Part shown: positions 7,568 through 14,904 of the stretch, piece after piece | How the letters are laid out: each line of letters begins with the position of its first letter | How positions within the stretch are numbered: position 1 is the stretch's first letter | From: Bacillus sp. AFS098217 | GTDB taxonomy: Bacteria > Bacillota > Bacilli > Bacillales > Bacillaceae_G | NCBI RefSeq assembly: GCF_002551815.1 | Contig: NZ_NVPR01000093.1 | Span: 1 to 33,580 of the forward strand | Length of the DNA stretch: 33,580 bases | Direction of reading: 5' to 3' | Notes under the pieces: generated by a model | The model's input: the letters and a program-made list of their open reading frames with translations, nothing else | What the model was told of the DNA's origin: nothing | Databases searched by the model: none | Translations under genes and position numbers: made by a program

Positions 7568-8346
7568 GAAACATTCTCCTTTACAAATGAAGTTGCTAGG
7601 GAGCCTTTCATATACATCACGTTCCCGTTATTATCACCAAGATATTGCACAACAAAGTAAGAAGGATATACAGAAATCGTCAAAACATCCTCACGTTCAT
7701 TCTTTACCTGCTTCCCGTTTTGATAAGCAGTCATATAAGCGATTGGATCCTTCTGTGATTGCAGTAGCTGCTGAATTTCTCCGTAGTCTGTAATTTGCTT
7801 TGCTTGCCGAATCGAATCAAGTAATCGCGTAAGATCAGTAGAACGCACTATATCACCTTGCCGCACGATAACTTCCTTTGCTGATGCAAAAAAGTTGCCG
7901 ATAGACTCTGGTGTATAATACAAGCTTAACAAATACGTTTGGAATGCGGAAATCATTGGATCCGTACCATTCTTTCCGTATACGTTTTCCTCATACTGGA
8001 ACAAGTCACCTACTGCAAAAGTACGCTTATGTCCATTCAAGTACGTTACTTCTCCAGTAAATACTTGTTCATGGATATTTGCCTCTGTCTGTTCCATTCG
8101 AATCCGGTCAAAAAATGAAACAATCGCATGTAGACGCACTTCATCCGTTACAACTAGCTCTCCCCACTTCTCATGCTTTACTCTCACTTCAGTAGGAAGG
8201 GATTCATTCGCTCTTTCTAAAACGGCTTGTTTGTCATCCAACGTTGTAACACGGTTATATAGCTGCTTCTCTAGAAAATAAAACAACACAAGAGAAGCAA
8301 TCGTGCAAAAGACAAACAAAAGGATTTGAAATGATAGCCTTTTCAT
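7564..8346 (-). CDS. Membrane-anchored extracytoplasmic protein of the pgt-like locus
   Basis: I do not recognise a well-characterised family; a DUF3919-type assignment is possible but from weak memory. The 260 residues start with one membrane helix (about 7-25), after which the rest should lie outside the membrane. It is rich in charged and polar residues, with EVTYLNGHKRTFAVGD, FFASAKEVIVRQGDIV and a beta-strand-rich C-terminus (DVLTISVYPSYFVVQYLGD). No catalytic motif stands out. A GGAGGTAG site precedes the ATG. It sits between the histidine kinase and the binding protein, with a four-base overlap to the latter, so a role in passing the ligand signal to the kinase is plausible inference. 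Confidence 0.8.
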   Translation of the reverse strand: MKRLSFQILLFVFCTIASLVLFYFLEKQLYNRVTTLDDKQAVLERANESLPTEVRVKHEKWGELVVTDEVRLHAIVSFFDRIRMEQTEANIHEQVFTGEVTYLNGHKRTFAVGDLFQYEENVYGKNGTDPMISAFQTYLLSLYYTPESIGNFFASAKEVIVRQGDIVRSTDLTRLLDSIRQAKQITDYGEIQQLLQSQKDPIAYMTAYQNGKQVKNEREDVLTISVYPSYFVVQYLGDNNGNVMYMKGSLATSFVKENVS

Positions 8347-8412
8347 TTCTGCCTACCTCCAAGATAAAAAAACGTTGTTTCGAAAATACCGCATAATTGT
8401 TTCATAAATGTA

Positions 8413-9843
8413 TCATTCAACCGCTTTCAAATTTTTTATATATTCCAAACGTCTCGGTAACAAAAATATGATCGTCACCATCGTACCCACTTCTTCACTA
8501 CTCTCAATTCGCATGCTTCCGCCTTGCTTATTCATAATCTCTTGGCAAATGTACAAACCGTACCCATTCCCATAACTGGAAGAGAGTACCTTCCCTTTTG
8601 GAGAACGATTCCATTCAGCCAATATACCTTCATCCATACCAATTCCGTCATCATAAATAAAAACTTTCGCCTCATGCTCATTTACAACGACATTCATACG
8701 TACTTGTGAGGCATCGCTATATTTAATCGTATTATCGAACACATTCAAGAAAATCTGCTTCGTTTTATCGAAATCCGCAACAACATGTGCCTCTGTTAAC
8801 TCATTTACAACTTCAATTTCAAATTGCTGCAAGCGAGGTTTCACAATCGAAATCGCTTCTTCTGCTAGCTCCTTTATATTTACAATTGTTGGTGAAACTT
8901 CAAATGTACTTGTCCCGTACTTTGAAGATTGTAGTAACTCCTCAACAAGTGATAATAACCGCTGACTTTCCACAGAAACATAATGAAGACTTTCCTGTAT
9001 ATCTTTCTTCGATTGCAATTTCGGAATTAAATCTACATAACCGATAATCGCGGTAAGCGGTGTTTTTAACTCATGTGTAATCCTATCTAAGAAATCCTTC
9101 TGCTTCTCTTTCTCTTCCTTAAGCTGCGAGATATGCAGTTCAATCCCATCAGCCATCGCATTAAAGGACGCCGAAAGCTGTGCAATTTCTACATACTCAT
9201 TTAACTCAATCTTACTTTGATAATCTCCATTTGCGAGCCGCTTTGCCATTTGTCTTAACTGATCAATCGGTCTGTGAAGAGACTTTGCTAAACGAATCGC
9301 AAAGAAAATACCACCAGCCACTAAACAAAGGGATGTAACAAGAAACGTCCAGCTCACATTCATTAAGACTTCTTTCTCATCTTTTAACTCATGGATAAAG
9401 CGAATTGCTCCAATCACTTCATTCCCTCGGTAGACAGGACTCGAAAATAATAACAATGGTGCTGGATCACCATTTTCAAAAACGTAAGCTTTCTTTCCCT
9501 GTAACGATCGATCTATGTCTATATTCTTATGAAGCAACGCCCCTTTTTGCGTATCCGCAACGACATCTCCATTCTTCCCAATCATCTGTACCCGGACATC
9601 CATCCTCTTCCCTAAATAAGAAGCAATCAGCATTGAACTCTGTCCAAGAGTCTCTACTTCCGCTTCCTTCTCTAAGTAATTCATCGTGTAAATTTGCGCC
9701 TCTACACTTAACTTCTCCAAAGAGTCTGCTGCACTATGGTACATATTTTTCTCTAGTGCAATATAGGTCACTGTATAAAGTAGACACAAAATTGGAATTA
9801 ACAATCCGGCAATACCAAATACCATATTTCGTTTTAACGACAT
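8413..9843 (-). CDS. Sensor histidine kinase of the pgt-like locus
   Basis: A 476-residue membrane sensor kinase. A first helix (about 7-30) and a second (about 164-186) enclose an extracytoplasmic sensor region of about 130 residues, followed by a HAMP domain (KSLHRPIDQLRQMAKRLANG). The H-box THELKTPLTA has the phosphoaccepting His near residue 257. The ATP-binding domain shows the N-box NVFDNTIKY, DDGIGMDEG and GNGYGLYI. I chose the ATG at 9843: AGGTGAT lies just before it, over the regulator's stop codon. An in-frame TTG at 9858 has no such site. With the response regulator it should control the downstream uptake genes. Confidence 0.92.
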   Translation of the reverse strand: MSLKRNMVFGIAGLLIPILCLLYTVTYIALEKNMYHSAADSLEKLSVEAQIYTMNYLEKEAEVETLGQSSMLIASYLGKRMDVRVQMIGKNGDVVADTQKGALLHKNIDIDRSLQGKKAYVFENGDPAPLLLFSSPVYRGNEVIGAIRFIHELKDEKEVLMNVSWTFLVTSLCLVAGGIFFAIRLAKSLHRPIDQLRQMAKRLANGDYQSKIELNEYVEIAQLSASFNAMADGIELHISQLKEEKEKQKDFLDRITHELKTPLTAIIGYVDLIPKLQSKKDIQESLHYVSVESQRLLSLVEELLQSSKYGTSTFEVSPTIVNIKELAEEAISIVKPRLQQFEIEVVNELTEAHVVADFDKTKQIFLNVFDNTIKYSDASQVRMNVVVNEHEAKVFIYDDGIGMDEGILAEWNRSPKGKVLSSSYGNGYGLYICQEIMNKQGGSMRIESSEEVGTMVTIIFLLPRRLEYIKNLKAVE

Positions 9844-9851
9844 CTTATCAC

Positions 9852-10523
9852 CTAACAATCTAACTTATACCCAACGCCATAGATCGTCTTAATATGCTCA
9901 CCGCTTGCCCCAAGCTTCTTCCGAAGGCGCTGCACCATAATATCAACTGCTCTTGTATTTCCGATGTACTCAAAGCCCCATACCTTCTCCAGCAGTTCAT
10001 CTCTCATAAACACACGCTGCGGATTCGAAACAAACAGCTGACACAAGTTAAACTCTCGGTACGTTAACTGAATCTCCTGCCCGCTCACATGCACCTTTCT
10101 TTCCTTTGGACAAATCACTAACTCACCAGCTCGAATCACCTCATGATCCCGAGGTACTTCTCTCTTCGTCACGCGCCGCGCCATATTCTTCACCCGAAGA
10201 ATAAGCTCCGCATAATTGAATGGCTTCGTCACATAATCATCAGCCCCAAGCTGAAGACCAAGCAATTTATCATTCATCTGACTCTTTGCTGTAAGCATCA
10301 ACACTGGAATATCTCGGTCCTTCTCCCGAAACAAACGAAGCAATTCATACCCATCCGTATCCGGAAGCATCACATCTAAAATAAGTACATCCGGCTCTTC
10401 GTCCCATCTTTGCAAGGCCTCTTTCCCATCAGCTGCCGTCAATACTTCATATCCTTCCATCTCCAGCTGCATCCGGATCAAATTGCGAATGCTCGACTCA
10501 TCATCAACTACGAGTATTTTCAT
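9852..10523 (-). CDS. OmpR/PhoB-type response regulator
   Basis: A 223-residue response regulator. The receiver domain has the acidic pair Asp7-Asp8, the phosphoacceptor Asp50 in LILDVMLPD, Thr in MLTAK and Lys in VTKPF; the C-terminal winged helix includes LTYREFNLCQLF and RAVDIMVQRLRKKL. The start at 10523 follows AAGGAGGAGA at ideal spacing, and a longer in-frame reading from 10637 would include promoter DNA. It is the first gene of the locus and its stop overlaps the ribosome site of the kinase. The enterobacterial PgtA regulator is of the NtrC type, so the regulatory logic here would have been recruited independently. Confidence 0.93.
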   Translation of the reverse strand: MKILVVDDESSIRNLIRMQLEMEGYEVLTAADGKEALQRWDEEPDVLILDVMLPDTDGYELLRLFREKDRDIPVLMLTAKSQMNDKLLGLQLGADDYVTKPFNYAELILRVKNMARRVTKREVPRDHEVIRAGELVICPKERKVHVSGQEIQLTYREFNLCQLFVSNPQRVFMRDELLEKVWGFEYIGNTRAVDIMVQRLRKKLGASGEHIKTIYGVGYKLDC

Positions 10524-10559
10524 GGTCTCCTCCTTCCATCTCATCTTATAGCACAGTTT

Positions 10560-10614
10560 AGTATAGCAAATATCGTACACAAAAAGAGAAGGGATTGTCG
10601 AACATATGTTGAAC
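10560..10614 (-). promoter_or_regulatory. Extended -10 promoter and palindrome before the response regulator
   Basis: On the minus strand, TGCTATACT (-10 element TATACT at 10565-10560 with the TGn extension) lies about 37 bases from the start codon; the -35 region is poor. About 50 bases upstream of the expected start is an imperfect palindrome, GTCGAACATATGTTGAAC (10597-10614), with perfect core AACATATGTT. It is placed where an activator could bind, possibly the response regulator itself, which is inference. Confidence 0.4.
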
Positions 10615-10772
10615 GACGATACCCTTTCTGTAATCAATTCATTATTTAGCTACAAAGTAATCTGTAACATACTGCTTCCAAACCTCATTTCATTTAATGT
10701 TCTTACTTCGTTTATCCGATTGTATTAGCAATTTTCTTGTTCCATTATCAATGGAAGTGACAAACTATACAC

Positions 10773-10810
10773 AAACAAACCCAACTCCCGCCAAAGGTAG
10801 TTGGGTTTGT
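10773..10810 (-). terminator. Terminator of tagU
   Basis: A perfect 13-bp stem (AACAAACCCAACT and AGTTGGGTTTGTT) with a 12-base loop lies 8 bases past the tagU stop. The minus transcript continues with TGTGTATAG, so the U tract is included in the stem end. It could serve both strands. Confidence 0.75.
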
Positions 10811-10818
10811 TGCAAATA

Positions 10819-11733
10819 TTACTTAGTCAATTCAAGATGTGCTTTTAATTTATTTGTTAAATCTTGCTTCGCTTGGTCTGACACATAATAGTACCAAATA
10901 CCGTCAGCTGCTTTATGTCCATCACCTGGAATTTGAATATCTTCACTGTTGTTCAAGCAATCTTTATAGTTCTTTTGTATATCAAACATTTGATCTTGTG
11001 TTAAATTTGTCTTTACGTTCTTTTGAATTGCTGTTAATACATCACCATAACTTGTAAGTGATGAGAAGCTTGCACCTTTTTTAATAACTGCCTGTAGCAC
11101 TTGGCGTTGGCGCATTTGGCGGCCAAAGTCACCGCGTGGATCTTCTTTACGCATACGTGTAAATGATAAAGCTTCATCACCTGTTAAATGAATATTCCCT
11201 TTAGCAAAATGATGATTGTCTTGCGTAAACTCTAAATCATTATTTACATCTACACCACCAACTGCATCAACAATATCCTTGAATCCTTCCATATTTACTT
11301 CAATGTAGTAATCGATTGGTATATCCAAGAAATTCTCAACTGTATTAACTGACATATTAATACCACCAAATGCATATGCATGGTTGATCTTGTCTTTCTT
11401 ACCTTTACCAACAATCTCCGTATATGTATCACGAGGAATACTTAAAAGCTTCATTGACTTTTGCTTCGGATTTAATGTGATGACCATTAAAGAATCTGAA
11501 CGCCCTTTATCATTGCCACGTTCATCAGCACCTAGTAATAAAATGGATACCGGTTTTGAATCTTGCACGCTTACCTCTTCAGCTCTTTTCTTTGAATGAT
11601 CGCGGTCTAACGGTTGATGTACTTTATCTAACGTACTAGAAACAGAGGAATAAATATGATAGGCATACGCTACACCACCTATTAAAAGAACACCCGCAAT
11701 CCCTAAAATCCACAACAGGATTTTCTTTTTCAT
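10819..11733 (-). CDS. tagU: LytR-CpsA-Psr wall teichoic acid transferase TagU
   Basis: Attaches polyisoprenyl-linked anionic polymers such as teichoic acid to peptidoglycan on the outer face of the membrane. The 304-residue protein has a short basic N-terminus, one membrane helix (about 5-25) and the LCP domain: SILLLGADERG, RSDSLMVITLNP (acidic metal or phosphate-binding Asp near 80), IPRDTYTEIVG (Arg101-Asp102), and the arginine-rich FTRMRKEDPRGDFGRQMRQRQ stretch split over the lipid-binding groove. Its sequence closely matches what I recall of cereus-group TagU, which is 303 residues. I prefer the ATG at 11733 to the adjacent TTG. It is a single-gene unit with its own promoter and terminator. 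Confidence 0.93.
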   Translation of the reverse strand: MKKKILLWILGIAGVLLIGGVAYAYHIYSSVSSTLDKVHQPLDRDHSKKRAEEVSVQDSKPVSILLLGADERGNDKGRSDSLMVITLNPKQKSMKLLSIPRDTYTEIVGKGKKDKINHAYAFGGINMSVNTVENFLDIPIDYYIEVNMEGFKDIVDAVGGVDVNNDLEFTQDNHHFAKGNIHLTGDEALSFTRMRKEDPRGDFGRQMRQRQVLQAVIKKGASFSSLTSYGDVLTAIQKNVKTNLTQDQMFDIQKNYKDCLNNSEDIQIPGDGHKAADGIWYYYVSDQAKQDLTNKLKAHLELTK

Positions 11734-11826
11734 CAATTCAACCTTCTTTCGTTTTAAACATCATCAACTTTTAGTATAAACAAATGCACCTCTATGCTTG
11801 TTGTCCAATTTTAGTAATTAAAAACT

Positions 11827-11855
11827 ATTATACGATACATTTACCTTTTTATCAT
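11827..11855 (-). promoter_or_regulatory. SigA-type promoter of tagU
   Basis: Minus strand: -35 ATGATA (11855-11850), a 17-base spacer and a perfect -10 TATAAT (11832-11827). This would give a leader of about 85 bases before the tagU start. Confidence 0.6.
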
Positions 11856-11904
11856 TTGCCCTCTCAATATTTTTCCATATATAAACATTAACCCGATTTT
11901 GTTC

Positions 11905-11953
11905 AAAAAAATAGACAAATGACAATAATTATCCTTCTTGTCATTTGTCTATT
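11905..11953 (-). terminator. Terminator of fabZ
   Basis: A perfect 16-bp stem (AATAGACAAATGACAA with TTGTCATTTGTCTATT) and a 12-base loop are followed on the minus strand by TTTTTT. It starts 26 bases past the fabZ stop and isolates fabZ from the tagU promoter. Confidence 0.9.
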
Positions 11954-11979
11954 AAAAAATCTTATATTTACTATGACGC

Positions 11980-12414
11980 CTATTCTTTCTTCTCACCAAG
12001 TGCAAATGTAATCTCTGCTTCGCAAGCAATTTCACCGTCTACAGTTGCAATCGCTTTTCCTTTTCCGATTGGACCACGTACACGCGTCATTTCAACTTCT
12101 AAACGAAGTTGATCGCCTGGGCGTACTTGTTTTTTGAAGCGGCAATTATCAATACCTCCGAAGAAAGCGAGACGACCACGATTTTCTTCTTTCTTTAAGA
12201 TAGCAATAGCTCCGACTTGTGCTAGAGCTTCTACAATTAATACGCCCGGCATCACTGCATAGTCAGGAAAATGCCCGTTAAAGAATTCCTCATTTGCCGA
12301 TACATTTTTAATTCCAACTGCTCGCTTACCCTCTTCTACTTCCAAAACTTTATCAACAAGTAAAAATGGATAGCGGTGCGGAATAATTTCTTTAATTTGC
12401 TCTATATTTAACAT
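11980..12414 (-). CDS. fabZ: 3-hydroxyacyl-ACP dehydratase FabZ
   Basis: Dehydrates 3-hydroxyacyl-ACP to trans-2-enoyl-ACP in type II fatty acid synthesis in the cytoplasm. The 144-residue hot-dog-fold protein is of normal length. The catalytic His48 lies in [14 protein letters not shown] and the catalytic Glu62 in LIVEALAQ. The N-terminal [20 protein letters not shown] is typical. It is transcribed alone from a good promoter about 55 bases upstream and closed by a strong terminator. In B. subtilis the gene (ywpB) also lies near mbl, but flhO and flhP stand between them there and are absent here. Confidence 0.96.
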   Translation of the reverse strand: MLNIEQIKEIIPHRYPFLLVDKVLEVEEGKRAVGIKNVSANEEFFNGHFPDYAVMPGVLIVEALAQVGAIAILKKEENRGRLAFFGGIDNCRFKKQVRPGDQLRLEVEMTRVRGPIGKGKAIATVDGEIACEAEITFALGEKKE

Positions 12415-12465
12415 GAAAATATCGCTCCTTCTTTCACATTGGTCTTACCACTAGGATATATTGTT

Positions 12466-12494
12466 ATTATCCCATTTTACCCACAGTTTGTCAT
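12466..12494 (-). promoter_or_regulatory. SigA-type promoter of fabZ
   Basis: Minus strand: -35 ATGACA (12494-12489), 17-base spacer, -10 GATAAT (12471-12466), each one base from consensus. No FapR-type operator was recognised next to it. Confidence 0.65.
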
Positions 12495-12530
12495 TATTAA
12501 AAAGAAGCAGTATTTGTTTCGTAACTTTTC

Positions 12531-12618
12531 AAAAAAAATGCACACACTCTTTTCTAAATAACAAGCTTCATATAACAAAATAATTACAGCTGGCACGGAG
12601 GTAGAAAAGAGTGTATGC
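12531..12618 (-). terminator. Large-loop hairpin with U8 tract downstream of mbl
   Basis: On the minus strand, GCATACACTCTTTTCT pairs with AGAAAAGAGTGTGTGC (16 bp, one U-G pair) around a 47-base loop, followed by CA and TTTTTTTT. The wobble pair supports the minus-strand reading. It lies over 230 bases past the mbl stop, so it may be the terminator of a long 3' region. The loop is unusually large for an intrinsic terminator. Confidence 0.5.
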
Positions 12619-12850
12619 CCAAGTTAGGGAAAGGCAATATGTATTCAAAACATTGTTTGCCTTAAGTGTCGTATTCCGCATTATTATATTACATATAATT
12701 TCAAATAAGAAAATATTAAATTTAACCATATATATGAATATATTACCTATTTTCTTTATTTTTCTCCTATTTTCTTTTATTTTCTTAAAAAATTGGAATT
12801 TAAAAAAATACAAAAAAGAACTAAGATTATCTCCTAGTCCTTTTTGGGGA

Positions 12851-13852
12851 TTATTTCAACGCACGACGTGGTAATTTGTCGATATTTTCCAGCATAATTC
12901 CTGTACCAACTGCAACACAATGCATTGGGTTTTCAGCGATTAATACTGGTACTTTTAATTCTTCTGCCAGAAGCATATCGATACCGTGTAATAATGCCCC
13001 GCCACCTGTTAGAATTACACCGCGGTCAATGATGTCTGCAGATAGTTCTGGTGGAGTACGCTCTAATACGCCTTTTGCAGCTTGTACAATGATAGCTGCA
13101 TTTTCTTTTAATGCTTCTGTAATCTCTTCTGAACATACTGTAATGGTACGCGGTAAACCTGTTACCATGTCACGTCCGCGAATTTCAAGTTCTTCACTAC
13201 GTGCACCTGGGAATACTGTACCGACTTTAATTTTAATATCTTCTGATGTACGTTCCCCGATTAATAGCTTATACTTGCGTTTAATATAGTTTAAGATCTC
13301 CATATCAAACTTGTCTCCAGCCATTTTGATAGAGGAAGAGGTAACAATATCACCCATTGAAAGTACGGCAATATCCGTTGTACCTCCACCAATATCAACA
13401 ACCATGTTTCCGCTTGGCTGGAAGATTTCCATACCAGCACCAACAGCAGCTACTTTTGGCTCTTCTTCTAAGAATACTGTTTTACCACCTGAACGCTCAG
13501 CAGCTTCACGAATTGCTTTTTGCTCTACAGATGTGATATTTGTTGGACAACAAATTAAAATACGAGGTTTTGAAAAGAAGCTCTTTACGTCCAATTTGTT
13601 AATGAAATACTTTAACATTGCTTCTGTAATTTCGAAGTCTGCAATTACACCATCTTTAAGCGGACGAATCGCTACAATATTACCAGGTGTACGCCCTACC
13701 ATGCTTCTTGCTTCTTCACCTACTGCTAATACTTTTCCAGTATTACGATCAATTGCCACAACTGATGGCTCATTTAATACGATACCCTTACCTTTTACAT
13801 GAATTAATACGTTAGCCGTGCCTAGGTCAATTCCGATATCTCTCGCAAACAT
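12851..13852 (-). CDS. mbl: MreB-like cytoskeletal protein Mbl
   Basis: Bacterial actin homologue that forms membrane-associated filaments and guides lateral wall synthesis. With the start at 13852 it has 333 residues, the same as B. subtilis Mbl, and begins MFARDIGIDLGTANVLIHVK. AGGAGG lies about 10 bases before this ATG; an in-frame start nine codons earlier would place this site inside the gene. Actin-fold nucleotide motifs are DLGTAN (9-14), DIGGGTTD (153-160) and GVILTGGGALL near the C-terminus. It follows spoIIID as in B. subtilis. Similarity to Mbl (CPTNITSVEQKAI, AENPMHCVAVGTG) is stronger than to MreB or MreBH. Confidence 0.96.
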   Translation of the reverse strand: MFARDIGIDLGTANVLIHVKGKGIVLNEPSVVAIDRNTGKVLAVGEEARSMVGRTPGNIVAIRPLKDGVIADFEITEAMLKYFINKLDVKSFFSKPRILICCPTNITSVEQKAIREAAERSGGKTVFLEEEPKVAAVGAGMEIFQPSGNMVVDIGGGTTDIAVLSMGDIVTSSSIKMAGDKFDMEILNYIKRKYKLLIGERTSEDIKIKVGTVFPGARSEELEIRGRDMVTGLPRTITVCSEEITEALKENAAIIVQAAKGVLERTPPELSADIIDRGVILTGGGALLHGIDMLLAEELKVPVLIAENPMHCVAVGTGIMLENIDKLPRRALK

Positions 13853-14016
13853 TCCTGTGTTTTCCTCCTCAATATTCAAAATCAGGTTATACCCGAATTC
13901 TTTTATACCTAATTTCTGATTTTATCATAAATTTAACAGAAACGTAATATTCGCAAAAAGAATTCTTCTTAAAAAAATATTACAGAACGAGTAAGGAATG
14001 TTTGCCATATAATCAT

Positions 14017-14289
14017 TTATTGTCGCACTGTTTTTTCTGTATCTTCTTTTCGGTACTTCTGTTTTGTCGCTTCCCCTCCTCTTAGGTGACGAATCGACTT
14101 ATGATAATCAAGAATTTCTTTCACTTCATTTGCGAGCTCTGGATTAATTTCTGGTAGACGCTCTGTTAAATCTTTATGAACTGTACTTTTTGATACCCCA
14201 AATTCCTTTGCGATTACACGCACTGTCTTTCTTGTCTCCACGATATACTTGCCAATCTTGATAGTTCTCTCTTTGATGTAATCGTGCAC
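14017..14289 (-). CDS. spoIIID: Sporulation transcription factor SpoIIID
   Basis: Mother-cell DNA-binding protein that represses some sigma-E genes and activates others, including those for sigma-K. Starting at the GTG 14289 it has 90 residues and reads VHDYIKERTIKIGKYIVET, nearly the same as B. subtilis SpoIIID (93 residues). The helix-turn-helix is VRVIAKEFGVSKSTVHKDL. GGGAGG lies 8 bases before the GTG. The frame stays open upstream for another 42 codons to a GTG at 14415 that also has a ribosome site. The C-terminus (TKQKYRKEDTEKTVRQ) is basic and differs from B. subtilis. Downstream, mbl follows after about 165 bases without a clear terminator. Confidence 0.96.
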   Translation of the reverse strand: MHDYIKERTIKIGKYIVETRKTVRVIAKEFGVSKSTVHKDLTERLPEINPELANEVKEILDYHKSIRHLRGGEATKQKYRKEDTEKTVRQ

Positions 14290-14415
14290 ACCACTCGCCT
14301 CCCTAAATTGGATGTGAGAAGTGTGAAATGAGACTCGCTGCATACGACTAAGAAGTAAATTCGAGTGCTGTTTGTAAGCGTTAAACATTCTAGAATTTAT
14401 AATGAAATGATTCAC
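14290..14415 (-). other. In-frame leader reading frame before spoIIID (usd-like position)
   Basis: A GTG at 14415 is preceded by GAGGTGAG at 5-base spacing and opens 42 codons that run without stop into the spoIIID frame. In B. subtilis, translation of spoIIID depends on translating a short upstream frame called usd. The position and ribosome site match that idea, but here the leader is fused in frame, so it could either be a translated leader or give an N-terminally extended SpoIIID. The other two frames have no start codon with a ribosome site in this stretch. Confidence 0.45.
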
Positions 14416-14456
14416 GATTTCTCACCTCAAACACTCTCTTTGCTTTGGTTTATACC

Positions 14457-14485
14457 ATTGTATTGCCCGCACTACTGATATATGC
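14457..14485 (-). promoter_or_regulatory. Sigma-E-like promoter of spoIIID
   Basis: Minus strand: GCATATA (14485-14479) fits the sigma-E -35 pattern KMATATT at six of seven positions. A 14-base spacer leads to AATACAAT (14464-14457), which fits CATACAMT at seven of eight. The expected start is about 35 bases before the leader GTG. spoIIID is a sigma-E gene in B. subtilis, which supports this. Confidence 0.7.
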
Positions 14486-14599
14486 TACAAGTTCGGTATT
14501 TTTACGGACTAAGTTAAGAAAAATTACAAATTTTTGTGAGAAATACGTTAACAATGACAATTTTCACCTCGCAAACAACTTCCCTATTAATAGCCAAAT

Positions 14600-14632
14600 A
14601 AAAAAATGACACCTTCTATAAAAGGCGTCATT
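14600..14632 (-). terminator. Terminator of the small membrane protein gene
   Basis: Minus strand AATGACGCCTT pairs with AAGGTGTCATT (one G-U pair) around 6 bases, followed by TTTTTATTTG. The TGA stop of the small gene lies in the left arm, a compact arrangement that supports that gene being real. Confidence 0.88.
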
Positions 14633-14762
14633 CTTCACGATCACATTCTTCTTCCAATAATTGATGGTGGGGAACTTCTTTCTTGCTGGCAATGTAATAA
14701 TATAAAGTAAATAAAACAAACAATAGAATAAGAGCAATCGACAGAACAAATACAAATGACAG
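14628..14762 (-). CDS. Small single-helix membrane protein, probable CTG start
   Basis: A 44-codon frame not found by usual start rules. AAAGGAGG (14778-14771) is followed after exactly 8 bases by CTG at 14762; there is no ATG, GTG or TTG in this frame near it. The product would start with a strongly hydrophobic helix (LSFVFVLSIALILLFVLF), then YYYIASKKEVPHHQ and an acidic tail LLEEECDREE, so one membrane span with a cytoplasmic or external charged tail. The stop lies inside a perfect terminator. It lies between spoIIQ and spoIIID. The overlapping frame from TTG 14755 has a poorer spacing and runs through the terminator. Function unknown; a sporulation link is only suggested by position. Confidence 0.6.
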   Translation of the reverse strand: MSFVFVLSIALILLFVLFTLYYYIASKKEVPHHQLLEEECDREE

Positions 14763-14857
14763 AGTAATCCCCTCCTTTTAGTAATATATATTCGAGAATC
14801 TCGTCAATTTTCCTTGTTATTGCATTCTTTTTCTCGAAATTAATTATTTTTATATAA

Positions 14858-14895
14858 AAATAAAAAAATCAGTTCTCCTAGTGAGAACTGATTTT
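14858..14895 (-). terminator. Terminator of spoIIQ
   Basis: A perfect 13-bp stem (AAAATCAGTTCTC with GAGAACTGATTTT) around 5 bases is followed on the minus strand by TTTATTTTTA, 9 bases after the spoIIQ stop. Confidence 0.92.
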
Positions 14896-14904
14896 CTTGT
14901 CTTC

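Larger units (their letters stand above)
12415..12850. other. Intergenic region between fabZ and mbl
   Basis: This 436-base stretch holds the fabZ promoter (12466-12494) and a large hairpin (12531-12618). The remaining part (12619-12850) is very AT-rich and I see no convincing gene in it. A plus-strand frame from GTG 12611 with GGAGG 9 bases before it runs to 12874 and would encode a hydrophobic 87-residue peptide, but it converges into the end of mbl and looks like chance reading of AT-rich DNA. Confidence 0.6.

Noticed and set aside
10739-10755. Hairpin TTCCATT/AATGGAA between the pgt-like locus and tagU
   Set aside because: Short AT-rich stem without U tract, no nearby gene end that needs it; the tagU terminator is the stronger structure.
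12568-12813. Minus-strand frame of 81 residues between mbl and fabZ
   Set aside because: No ribosome site, low-complexity Lys/Ile/Phe composition expected of AT-rich DNA, and it runs through the large hairpin.
12611-12874. Plus-strand frame with GGAGG and a GTG start, hydrophobic 87-residue product
   Set aside because: Very AT-rich composition, overlaps the end of mbl on the opposite strand, its start lies inside the arm of the minus-strand hairpin, and no family is recognised. Its last 20 residues come from the mbl complement.
14564-14755. Minus-strand frame of 63 residues overlapping the small CTG-start gene
   Set aside because: Its TTG is 15 bases from the ribosome site, it reads through a strong terminator, and the composition is poorer than in the overlapping frame.
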